Positions 45,884 through 57,300 of a stretch of DNA of 64,000 nucleotides are shown here, in pieces. Each line of letters starts with the position of its first letter. The first letter of the stretch is position 1. The translations under genes were made by a program, and so were the position numbers. This stretch comes from Dryomyza anilis (Eukaryota > Arthropoda > Insecta > Diptera > Dryomyzidae): the NCBI GenBank assembly GCA_951804985.1, contig OX638131.1, forward strand, positions 84,532,638 through 84,596,637, in the 5' to 3' direction. The notes beneath the pieces are model-generated. The model had not been told where the DNA came from. It made no database searches and saw only the letters and a program-made list of their open reading frames with translations.

Positions 45884-47791
45884 ATGTCTGGGGCAGCGAC
45901 TAATGAACCCACAGAACATGAGGATAAAAAATTGCATGTAATTTTCAATGAGGGCTGGAATCTCTTTGAGGAGTTGGATACAACAACGTTACCCTTTAAT
46001 AGTGCAGAATTTCAGGTACATTTATAAAACTATTCAACTATCAGAATTATGTTGGAAACTTATTTTTCTTGGAATCTGTTTTAATAATCTGCAGAATAAG
46101 GTGAAGAGCTGCATGGAGTATTTTGAGAATGCCACGCGCATTGTCAGTCAGATTGGTATGTACAGCGCTAATGAAATGATCGACGAGGTCTCCACCGAAT
46201 CGTTGCAGTATCTGCTGTTGCCATTCTTTCTAGGAAAAGTAGCACTTAAGCTAAATGCAAAGGAACGACTTAATGTACTCGAAGTGTCGGAGGTTTATTT
46301 CAAGTGAGTTACGGAATTTGCGTTTTTAAATTTATATTATACTTTTAGTACCTATAATAATACATAACACATCCTAATACTATTTTCCCATGGGCTTGGT
46401 ATACATCTTTACTGAAAACACTATTTTAAACTGTAAACTTGTACAATTTTTGGAAGTCTCAAAGAAGTTAGAAACAATTTTTAGAAAGATTGCAGATACG
46501 AAGTTAGTATCAAGAAAGCTGCAAATTTTCTGTCATTTTTCAAAAAATGCCGGGAATTTGCACTAAAAATTTTACTAAATTTAATAACCTATCACCCTAT
46601 CTAACGATTCACTGTGTGTTTGTTGGAAATATGCTCGAAATATTCCTGAAAGATGCCAGAAATTATTTCTCGAGCTATTTTTTACTATCACGTAACGCTT
46701 TAGAGAATAAATTATGTTTAAAATTAACAACTTTTTTGCTTTTGGCGGTTCATTAATTGATTTTTCATTAGAGCAAATTTACGTCTTTTAATTGAATTCA
46801 AATCTATCATGTTCTGTGAATCAAATTCAATTACATTTTTTTGTTAAATATTTAAATTTTAATGGAAAGTGAATTTCGAAATAACAAAATTTCAGTAATA
46901 CTAATAATAAATAAGAAATTCATATTTTATAATAACAAACAAAAAACTAATACAAAAAATATATTCATAAAACCCACTCAACACAGAGACTACTTACAAC
47001 GTTGTCAGGAATATGAATTATGCGATGCGCCCAAGGACAAAGTAGTCACCACCACTAATGGCAACGAAAATGAGCTCGCAGAATTAATGCGTGCCGCTCA
47101 TTCGCGGAATGATAAAATCGCACAATTTCGTCGCAAAAAAGAGCTCGAAGAACAAATCAAACTAATGCACGCGGCGGTGAAAAATCAAACAATCGATGAT
47201 GATGACAAACGTGAATTCTTTTTAAATTTTCTCAAGAAAAGCATTATCGATGCAAACGAAGAACTGGACAGTCTAAAGTTGGAGAAACAAATGGTGCAAA
47301 TGCATAAGTTGCACATGTCATCGTCCGGGGCACAAGGTGATTTACCAGCAACAACAAATGCTATTGGAAATGCAACTGGACATGGACATAGTCATGAACA
47401 TCACCATCATCATGAACACGGTCATGGTCACTCACATGGCGCTGCGCCACGTCCCAAGCCATTGCAACCGTTCATCATTACACGCAACGCCACACAGAAG
47501 GCAGTCTTTGGCATGGGTTATCCCAGTCTGCCGGTGCTGACAGTCAATGAGTTTTACAATCAACGTGTGCAAGAGGGCATATTTCCCGATGAGGAGAAGG
47601 TGGCCAAAATGAATCAGGCACAGGCCATAGCTGCTGCACAAAATGAAAACGAAAAGGAAGATCAAGAAAATGCCGTTGTCGAGGCACAAATCGAAGCGGA
47701 TGATGCCGAGTATTTGGCACGCATGCGGCGCATGGACGAGTACAAGGATGTGGTGCGACGTGGTGATGGCAATCGTCATAATCGCAGTTAA
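45884..47791 (+). CDS. Tap42: Tap42 / IGBP1 (alpha4), regulator of PP2A-type phosphatases
   Basis: Tap42 binds free catalytic subunits of PP2A, PP4 and PP6 and controls their stability and activity, downstream of or parallel to TOR. Exons are 45884-46015, 46095-46303 and 46987-47791; the second junction splits a Lys codon (AA|A), and the product is 381 aa, about the Drosophila length. The N-terminal helical domain holds FNEGWNLFEELDTTTLPFNS and YLLLPFFLGKVALKL. Exon 3 opens with DYLQRCQEYELC. A His/Gly-rich insert lies around residues 244-264 (GHGHSHEHHHHHEHGHGHSH). The conserved C-terminal motif is KPLQPFIITRNATQKAVFG...YPSLPVLTVNEFY. Intron 2 (46304-46986) is AT-rich and contains only spurious frames. 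AATAAA follows at 47911. The promoter lies beside an inverted-repeat element. Confidence 0.95.
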
Positions 47792-47910
47792 ATTTGTAAT
47801 TTTATTTTGTATTCAAAATTTTGTAACGTCTAATATTACGCTAACTTTTGCAGCATATATAAAACAATCAATATACTTATATATACAATAATGTCAACGT
47901 TTTATGTATT

Positions 47911-47916
47911 AATAAA
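47911..47916 (+). promoter_or_regulatory. Polyadenylation signal AATAAA of Tap42
   Basis: Canonical AATAAA 120 bp after the Tap42 stop codon. Confidence 0.65.
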
Positions 47917-48075
47917 AATATAAACTTTTTTTTCAATGATGAATATTTTTAATAATAATACATTTAATCAAATTTTAAAAGAATGCAAATTCACTAGCTA
48001 ATCTGGGGAAATATAAATGCTAATAATGTCAAATTTAAAAAATATATAGATAATAGAGGCATTTAAAATGATAAC

Positions 48076-48163
48076 AACGTCAGTCTTGAGATTAGCCGAA
48101 GAATAACTCTTGTCAACAGGTGCTACTTTGACCTCAGTAGGCAATTGAGGAGGCAGAGCAAGT
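48076..48163 (+). mobile_element. Fragment of the RTE/CFDP2-like LINE
   Basis: Translates to NVSLEISRRITLVNRCYFDL followed by SRQLRRQSK, the same post-catalytic segment as the LINE at 20.4 kb, here on the plus strand. It is less than 100 bp long. Confidence 0.75.
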
Positions 48164-48420
48164 TAAAATATTAAATCAAGTTTGCACAGAGAAAGTGTAC
48201 CGCAGCGGCGATGAATTGATGATCTTAATATTTGGACGTATATTTTCTAGGACATCTTCAGTTTCCTCGTTGAATGCAGCGAGCAATTCCCCAGCCCCAA
48301 AGCTGCGGATGTTTCAGATTCTTTCCCTACTTAGAGCCAGCGTGATCATCTGAGCTTTTATTATTTGGCAAGGAAAATTATCCCATTTGATTAATCGAAT
48401 ATATGTGTAAGACGAATTTA
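48164..48420. other. Coding-like relic of unknown origin
   Basis: The minus strand from about 48325 to 48195 stays open for over 40 codons (NIRSFGAGELLAAFNEETED, then VLENIRPNIKIINSSPLRY) with a balanced composition unlike the AT-rich surroundings. It directly abuts the LINE fragment. Probably a transposon coding remnant; family not recognised. Confidence 0.3.
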
Positions 48421-48424
48421 GTGT

Positions 48425-48960
48425 TTTTAAAGCACCTATCGATCTGAATCATCGATTCGCCCATTTGGAATGACAAGATTTTCAATTTTTCGAATTTTTG
48501 TTATTTGCAACATAATATTTTTAAATAATGATGAAGATCGATAGGTGCTTTGAAAACAAACAATAAATGTCTTTATACCACTATTTTATCTTATATCAAT
48601 ACAAAGTTATGGCGAAAAAACGAAAAGATTCGCACTTTTGGCATGACAAGATTTTCAATTTTTCGGTTTTCTTCGTTTTTTTTTTGTAATAATTCTTTAT
48701 TGGTTTAAGATAAAATAGTGGTGTAAAGGTATTAATTGATTTTTCTTTTTAAAGCACCTATCGATTGTCATCCATATTTTAATATATTTTACCAAACATT
48801 TTTTTCTGCAAATAACAAATGTCAAATTAATGTTTGTAAAACGATTTTTAAATAATGGTGCCAATAGATAGGTGCTTGAAAAAATAAACATTTAATGCCT
48901 TTAAATTACTATTTTATCTTGCGCTAATAAAAAGTTATAGCATAAAAAACAAAAATATTA
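48425..48960. repeat. Cluster of inverted repeats around AAAGCACCTATCGAT
   Basis: AAAGCACCTATCGAT at 48429-48443 and 48751-48765 alternates with its reverse complement at 48537-48551 and (diverged) 48864-48877. TACCACTATTTTATCTTA near 48577 is inverted at about 48707. Two related hairpin units in tandem, probably MITE-derived. Confidence 0.65.
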
Positions 48961-49860
48961 TGTAATAGCCTCACAAAATCCGTATTTATAATTCAGTAAG
49001 TTGTCCAAATCCAAAGATATTTCATATACGTTATAATAATTGATGAATAAACCAAAATAACAGAAAAAAATCTAAATTTTGCTAATTTTTAAAGCACTTC
49101 AAACATTAAAAATTTGATTTCCCAACATTTTAAAAAATGCGCATTCGTCCCTTTGGCATGACAGTGACGATATGATATAATGTGTTTTTTTTTATTAAAT
49201 TAGATTACCTTGAAATAATCTAGAAATGGCATGCCCTTGTTATGAAATGTCCTATAAGAACCAACTTATTCTATAGTATAAATATGTTCAGGATCTTCTT
49301 CGTCTTCTAGACATAATTTACATGTACTATCCGTTTGTATACCCATCGTTATCAGATGTTTACCAAGTCGACAGTGACCTGTAAGTCATGTTAAAATTCT
49401 AAGGTATTTTTCGATAGCTTGATGCATTCTTTGAATTTTCTCAGATCATAGGACCCAATGAATTTCATTGATTGACGCATTTTTCCTGCCCGAATCATAG
49501 TTTCTCTGGTATAAGATTGTTCTTCTCGTAATAACTTGTTCACAACACTGTCCCCGAACCTATAGAAATGTTCGGGATATATAAGTTTTGTGGCGGCTAC
49601 TTTTCAAGTTTGTCTGGTTCTTCATTCTATTCCCATGTGGCCAAGAATCCGTGGTGTATGGTGACACTATTTTTCATGCCTAGTTTATTTATTTTACCCA
49701 GACGTTTCCATACTAATTCTGAATTGATCTCGTAAGATATGTGTTTAATTTCAGTCTACATATGACGCACTTAACATATGAAAACCATTTTACACATGGT
49801 TGCTTCCGGCAATCGAACTGCAACAAACTCGGATGACATCTCTTTACTTTAAGCTCTCTT
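48961..49860. other. Intergenic stretch between Tap42 and loki, no gene seen
   Basis: AT-rich with no recognisable gene. 49250-49830 is somewhat less AT-rich but has stops in all frames. Confidence 0.35.
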
Positions 49861-49869
49861 TGATGAGGT

Positions 49870-50600
49870 TTCTAGTGAAATAAGATGGACCTTCGCGTAA
49901 GATGTCCCAGTATAGTTTTTTCGTCTTTGTATAAAATGTCTTTGACTTGGTGTGAGATGTCTTGAAGACAACTGTCTTCGTAAAAGGTGTCCTGTGGCAT
50001 GAGATGTTACTTGATATGAGATGTCTTAGTATGAGTTGTCACTTAGAATGATATGTCTGAATATGAGTTGTCTTTGTTTGAGGTGTCTATTGATATGAGG
50101 CGTCTTGGTATGATGTCTTTGGGTATGAGGTAACTTTGTATAATATGTCTTGGTTTAATAATAATAGTTTGGCGATACAGTCCTATAGGACTTAGGCCGA
50201 GCTCTCTCACCATTTTGAGCTATGCGTGTTATATTTGTACTCAATGTGGGGGACCTACAGTTTATTGCCGAATCCGAGAAATGTTATAGAAAAATGTTTT
50301 TATGAAAAGATGTTGTTAGCCCCAGTCCAGGCTTGAACCGGGGACCTTTCGACTCGTAGTCCAGCTCACTAACCTTGAGCTACCGATGCTACATTCTTTT
50401 GTCTTGGTTTAGATGTCTTTATAAAAGGTGTCGATTATCTTGAGTTGGATCTTGGTATGAGATGTACATTGTTATGAAATGTCGATGTATAAGATATTTT
50501 TGGCTATGAGTTCTATTGGTACGTGGAGTTTTGGTATGAGGTGTCTTGGTATGATGTGTCTTGATGAGGTTAATGGTGTCTGTAAAAGGTATCCTTTTCA
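49870..50600 (-). repeat. 15-bp satellite, array 1 (downstream of loki)
   Basis: Degenerate 15-bp monomers of TGGTATGAGATGTCT on the plus strand, interrupted by SINE copy 3. It is the reverse complement of the monomer in loki intron 5 (52310-53240). Confidence 0.85.
50158..50399 (-). mobile_element. tRNA-derived SINE, copy 3, inside the 15-bp satellite
   Basis: The head (reverse complement of CACTAACCTTGAGCTACC) and body match copy 1 with a deletion in the middle; the tail is (ATT)n. It is flanked by a 12-bp TGTCTTGGTTTA at 50146-50157 and 50400-50411, which fits a target duplication although the satellite itself contains similar words. Confidence 0.85.
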
Positions 50601-51339
50601 CGAATAAGTCATCTATATAGTTTGTAACCAATCATGATTTAATCCCAAATGCATCAATTGTTTTCTCTGATATGATGATATAATATAAAGCTACAGAATA
50701 AAAGAAGACAATTTTGTTTTTATTTTTTAATCATAATTTTAAAAAAATACTGTTAAACAAGTTGTGTTTTTTTATAGTATAATCACATAAACATTTTGTA
50801 TACAAAAATTATAATTTGCATTTATTAATGTTTGTTTAATATTTTAATAAAAAAAAATAGCAAATATCTTAAAGTTAACATTTTTGGAATATGAGGCTAA
50901 CATACAAATAAAATTAGCCTCGCACGTCAGACATATACAAAGTGAGTGTACCACTTGTAAATTTTAAACAACTTACAATAATAATTTTAATTTTACAAAA
51001 AAAAATTAATAATAAACAAAAGAAAGAAATTAAATTAAATGAAAACATTTAATAAAATAATACAACATATAAAGTTAGTTTTGCAAAGGAATTTGTAGCT
51101 GACAACGATAAAAAATATTAATCATTTCTTTCATATCAAATGAATTTTGTTTAATAAAAAAACAACAGAGCATTTAAAACATTTTAAATACATTCTGTAG
51201 CAGCTTAAGTATTAATTGGCACACAAGCGTTAAAACATTTAAAGCGATTTAACAATTAAAAACAAAAAAAATATAACAAGCGCATCAGCATTAACTTTCG
51301 CAGAAAATTATTGCATAGTTTAGTTTCCGAAGTGTCACT
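50601..51339 (-). other. Probable 3' UTR and downstream region of loki
   Basis: AT-rich sequence following the loki stop codon. TTTATT at 50821-50826 reads AATAAA on the minus strand and is one possible polyadenylation signal. No gene. Confidence 0.35.
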
Positions 51340-54300
51340 CTAACGTCTTGAACGCTTTTGTGGCGGCTCAATAAAATTCTCCTCATTATCCTCTGTTTCC
51401 ATGGCATCGACTATTTTCATGAGCAAATTTGCTTTGCGCAACATCTGATTGTCACTGAGCCAACTACTTTTGAGCACATCATCAATGGTGGGACGTCGTT
51501 CGGGATCGACAATCAGCATTTCACGTATTAGTGTGGTGGCGCGCTGAGAGACGTTCTTCCAGGAGGGATGATTGAAACGAAATTGGCCGCGTTTGATCTG
51601 ATCACAGGCGGGGGAGCCATAGTCGTCGGAGAACGGCAGAGTGCCGCTGAGGCTGTGAGTTTTATTAAGTTAAAGAGATGCCATTTAAATATTAATATAT
51701 TATATTAAAAAAAAAATAGAAAATTATTTACAAAATATTATAAATAATCGATAATTTCGATGGCAATTCGTTCGATTTGCAACAAGAACGTTTTTTTTTC
51801 TGTAATTGTTGTTCAATTCAAATAAATCAATGTACATACCACGTGAAGAGCATTACACCGAGACTCCAGATATCCACCTTTTTTGTGTATGCGCCACGTC
51901 CACCGGTCAGCAATACCTCGGGCGCCACATACAACGGCGTACCGCACAGCGTACGCATCACTGAATCCTTTTGTACAAATTTGCTCAAACCAAAATCAGA
52001 CACTTTCAATAAAGTGTCCTCGTCGGTGGTTTCGAGCAGCACATTGTCCGGCTTCAGATCACGATGTGTGATACCTTTGAATAGATAAATAAATATTAAA
52101 ATAAATTAATACACGAATTAATACATCGATGAATAAATGTACTGTAAAAAAAAAATTAAGAAATGAATAAAAGAATAAATTAAGAAATTAATATAAAAAA
52201 AATTAAGAAATTAATAAAAAAAAATTAAGAAATGAATAAAAACCCGAATGAAGAAATAAATAGATTATTAAACAAAAATAACAAATGAACGAGTAGCAGA
52301 ATAAATGGGGCAAGGTATATCTCATACCAAGACATCTCATACCAACGAACACCTCAATACAAGACATCTCATACCAATACGTCTCATACCAAGGCACACA
52401 TAAGAAGACAGCCCATACCGAGACCTCTCATACCAAGACACTTCATACCAAGGCATCTCATATCAACGTATATTTCATATCAACGGATATCTCGTACCAA
52501 GACACCTCATATCAACGGAGATCTCATACGAAGACATCGCATACCAAGACACTTCATACCAGGACTTCTGATACCAAGACTTTTCATACCAAGCAACTAA
52601 TGCCAAGACAACTCTTACTAAGACAAATCACAAGACATTTTATACCAAGAAGTCTTATACCTAGACAACGCATACCAAGACTCTCATACCAATCGACAAC
52701 TCATACGAAGACACTTCATACCAAGTCAACTCATACCAAAACAACTCATACCAAGACAATTCATACCAATGGACATCTCATAGCAAGACAACTTATACCA
52801 GCACTTCATACCAAGACTTCTCAACCAAGACAACTCATACCAAAACACTTCATACCAAGACATCTCATACCAAGACAACTCTTACCAAAACAATTCATAC
52901 CAATGGACTTCTCATACCAAGACAACTCATACGAAGACAACTTATACCAAGACATCTCATACCAAGGCAACTCATAACAAGACACTTTATACCTACAGAC
53001 ATATCATACCAACATCTCATACCAAAACAACTCATACCAAGACAATTCATACCAATGGACATCTCATATCAAGGCAACTCATACCAATGTACATCCCATC
53101 CAAGACATGTCATACCAATCGACAACTCATACCAAGACATCTCATACCAAGGTATCTCATACAAAGACATCGCATACCAAACCACGTCATACCAAGACAA
53201 CTCATACCAAGACAATTCATACCAAGTCTCTCAACCAAGAAAACAAATAGAAGAATAAATGAATATCTGAATATGAATGAAGAAATGAATAATAGAATAA
53301 ATTAAAAAAGTAAAAGATAAATAAATAATCGAATAGAAAAATAAATTAACTAAATAAATAAAAATAAAAGAATGAAAAAGTAATGAAAGAATAAATGAAA
53401 AAATTAATAACAAAAAATTTAAATAATATTCAAAATTCATACCCATATCGTGTAGATATTTCACTGCATGACACATTTGGTAGAAATACAATTTTGAGAT
53501 TTTCTCACTGAGTCGTTTATTATCAATAATACGATTGAGCAAATCACCACCTTTCATGAATTCAAGCACCATATAAACGGAGTCGGGCTTATCGACAATG
53601 TCATGCATTTTAATGACGCAGGGCTAAAAAATAAGAATTAAAAAATAAACTTTAAATAAAATGTAAAAATAAACTTTAAATAAATATCAAAAAATACTAG
53701 AAAAATGTAACCCTAGTAATGAGTATAGATTTCGTTACGAATGCTATATATTTTCGTAAGTATTGCAGATATGTACCGGCACTTTTTGACAGACAAAATA
53801 AAAAATTTTAAGTTTTCTGTAAATATTTCCTTTCTAATTTAAGAACAGAATTAATTCGACGTATCGATGTTTATTCCTTACATGTAAATCTATTGATTCA
53901 GAATAACCGACATATAATGTAAAACGAAACTAATTAAAAAAAAGAGAGCAATTCGAATGACAGCATTTTTGAATTCAATGAAACAAAATCATTGTGGTCG
54001 ATTTTGTTTTATTGAATTTAAAAATGTTGTCAGTCGAATTTCTCACGTTAAACAAGTAAAGAAAATATATATTTTTTTTAAAATGTATTTCGTACTTTTT
54101 GACGATATGCTTTTACTTTTGTTTGCGATTGTATTTGAATCATATCTCTTGAATGTAAAATTAAACAAATAATACGAAAGGACATATAAAAGATATACGT
54201 GTCGATCATGTATTTCCCGGTGACAACGATATCGTCTACAATTCGTTTGAATATCGGTTGAGTATCGTGTGACTACAATTTTTGATTCATGTATCAAACG

Positions 54301-57300
54301 AAACGTTGAGTACACTCGTTTTGTGAGTTTTTTTTGTTGCCAGCATATAAATCATACGACAAAATAAAAAAATAAATATGAAATTTTTCTTTATGTAAAA
54401 TAGTTGGCAAAACAAACATTTTGAACAAACGTTCGATTCAAAGAGCGAAGCGAACGAAACGTTTGAAATACGTTATACAAATTTTAGACGAAGGGGACTG
54501 GAAATGTATCGTATTCACACGATAATAAAAAGATACATGATTTGAGGAATAAAGTTTTACTAACTTATAGACGAAGTGACTTCAAACGTATCATTTAGCA
54601 GTCACACGATTATAAGTTTTTCAAATTTTGGAATTGAATAAAAAAAAAAAATACAAAAAGTAAAATAAGCTATAACAAGTAATAAATTTAAAGTGTAAAA
54701 AGCTAATATAGAAATTATCAATCACACGATTCGATTTAGGTTATAATTTCGCATGTTTTTCAAATTTTGTCTTAGGAATTGAATAAAAAAAAAACAAAAG
54801 CTGAAACAAATCAAAATTATAAGAACATAAAAAGCCAGTCTATCTACAAAAACACAGTTTTTCAGGAGAGCGAAAAAACTGATTAAATCGAAAACCATGA
54901 AATTGGCGATCAATTTAACTTCTACAATATTAAATAAAAATGGTCTTTAATTGATACAATTAAAAAAATTCAATAATTTGGCGCTATTCATCGTGCTATG
55001 GTAGATAGAGATTATTGCTATTCAAATGTGATCAATGTTTATGAAAAAACGAGCAGATAGAGCATATTGCACAATATTGTAGTGGAGATAGATCAGAAAA
55101 TATTCTTGGAATCAGCGATTTGTTAATTTTTTTATATCCTGGTGTAACCTAAACAAAATTCACCGTCTAATTGTTGTTCTACCATTTTAGGTTCACGAGG
55201 TATATGATGGTTAAAGGGGTTAATATTCCGTAATCTAACACGATATTTTTTAAAGAAAAAAAAAAATAGTTAACTCTGTATCGCTATTTTAAAATCATGA
55301 ATGTTATCCTATATATTTAAACTAATATCCTATTTTGGAGGATATGGGTGTATTGACCTCGTAAATATCATACGAATCCTTAACATATTTGAAAACTTTC
55401 CTTAAAAATAACACTAAACAATTTGTGTGGAAATACCATAATAGTAATGGTACAAGCTATATTTCCTCAGTACAGAATATATTTCAAATTTCGTCCTTTA
55501 AGGCTTCATATAAGAATAGAAAAAATCTTTGAAAAGTTAGTTTTCCGTATACGAAAAATTCTTTTTAGTAGCTCCTATGGCTTCTATGGTATTGTATATC
55601 CATTGAGAAAATGTGACGTCATCCTTCGTTAACCGACTTCATAGTTTTTACATAGATTTTATATCCTTTTTCATACAAATTGAGTCGATTATTTGTGAGT
55701 TAGGATGGCCTAGACCCACGGATGGACAGGACGAAATTGACTCATATAATTATGCTTAAGAAGAATATATATACTACTCCATGGATTGATTGAAGGAGGG
55801 GGGAAAAACCCCTCTGTGCATCGCACAGAGTACACCTAGGCCATAAAGTAGGCCCGTTGTGACCCCTACTCCATACTTGGAACGATTATTTATAGTCATT
55901 ATAAACCTTTAAGCAAAAATTGTGTGTTGATAGACACTATTGCATTCATAAACGAGTTGGGAAAGTTAGGTCACATGGGTAAGTTCGGTCACATGGGGCG
56001 GATTTTTATAGTCGGTCGGGCCCGACTATGGAATACCCTACACCTTTGGTGGGGATATTAATGTGGGATATTTAATTGCAGACCTTTTAATTATGCTGAA
56101 CCTCCCCACCCTCAGAATATTATTCATATATCAGAAATTAACGTCTTATATCCCCATAAATTAAAAAATTTATATAAAGTAACAAAAACTAAAAAAAAAA
56201 TTGAAAAATATAATTGGGCGGACCACGCCTATATTTAAAATTTTGAAAGGCTAATATTTCATAGATTTGATTTTAATAATTTACGGATCAAATTTCCACT
56301 ATGAAAACCCGGGAAATAATGAAAAAAAAAGTGGGCGGATCACGCCCATTTTTGGACCACATATTTATAGGTGAATTTTAAAAATATTTTTTAAATTTTT
56401 TAACTATACCTTGAATACTTTTCGAGTTATTAGTTCCGAAAGAGTTATAAAAAAGTGACTTGTATGGGAGATGGGCGTGTCCGTTGACCGATTTGGCTCA
56501 TTTTCAAACTCAGTTCCTACTTTTTGCTAAAATATATTGAGAAGAAATTTCATCGCATTCTGATCAGTATTTCTCAAGTTATTCTGTATTCGGACAGCAA
56601 GACAGCAAGACGGACAGACAGACAGACATGGATAAACGGACTCGGGTAGTGATGCTGATCAAGAATATATATACTTTTCCATACCGGACACACCTCCTAA
56701 GGGGCGTTACAATATATGCACAAAGTTAATATACCCTGTACCTCATAGGTGTAGGGTATAAAAATCATTCATGTAGATAGACAAATTATTGAAATGAAAA
56801 TATAACAGTAATAGAAATATTTTTTTGGTTCTAAATTAATGTCATAGATGCAGGGGTGATGAGTGAAGATTTCTGCATCAAAAACTCATTTTCGTCAAAA
56901 TTGTAGATAGGCAGTATTGAATATAAGGCCTCGTAATATAGAATTTTTGTAATATAAATAATAAAAACATACATGTTGCAAATTCTTCATGATTTTCGCC
57001 TCATTCAACACACGCTGTGGATCATTCAATTGATTGGCCTTTGTGCTCTCGGCCAGCATGTTTTTCTTAACAATTTTCATCGCATATTCAGCGCATGAGC
57101 GTCGATCGTAGACCAAACGCACCAGGCCGCATGCTCCTGAGCCCAATTTGCGACTAACATAGTAGTTTTTGGTAATGTCGGTGGGCAGGCCGGCCGCTTC
57201 GTTGGGGCTTAGATCTTTGAAAACAAATGCTGCGAATACAAAAAGAGATAGAACAATGATTTATTATTTAATTATTTTAAAATATATATTGGCGCATAAT

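Noticed and set aside
46862..46986. Upstream start giving a 309-aa frame for Tap42 exon 3
   Set aside because: This is intron read-through. The conserved protein begins in exon 1 at 45884, and exon 3 starts after the acceptor at 46986.
52600..52977. 125-codon frame rich in HTKT motifs
   Set aside because: Translation of the 15-bp satellite in loki intron 5.
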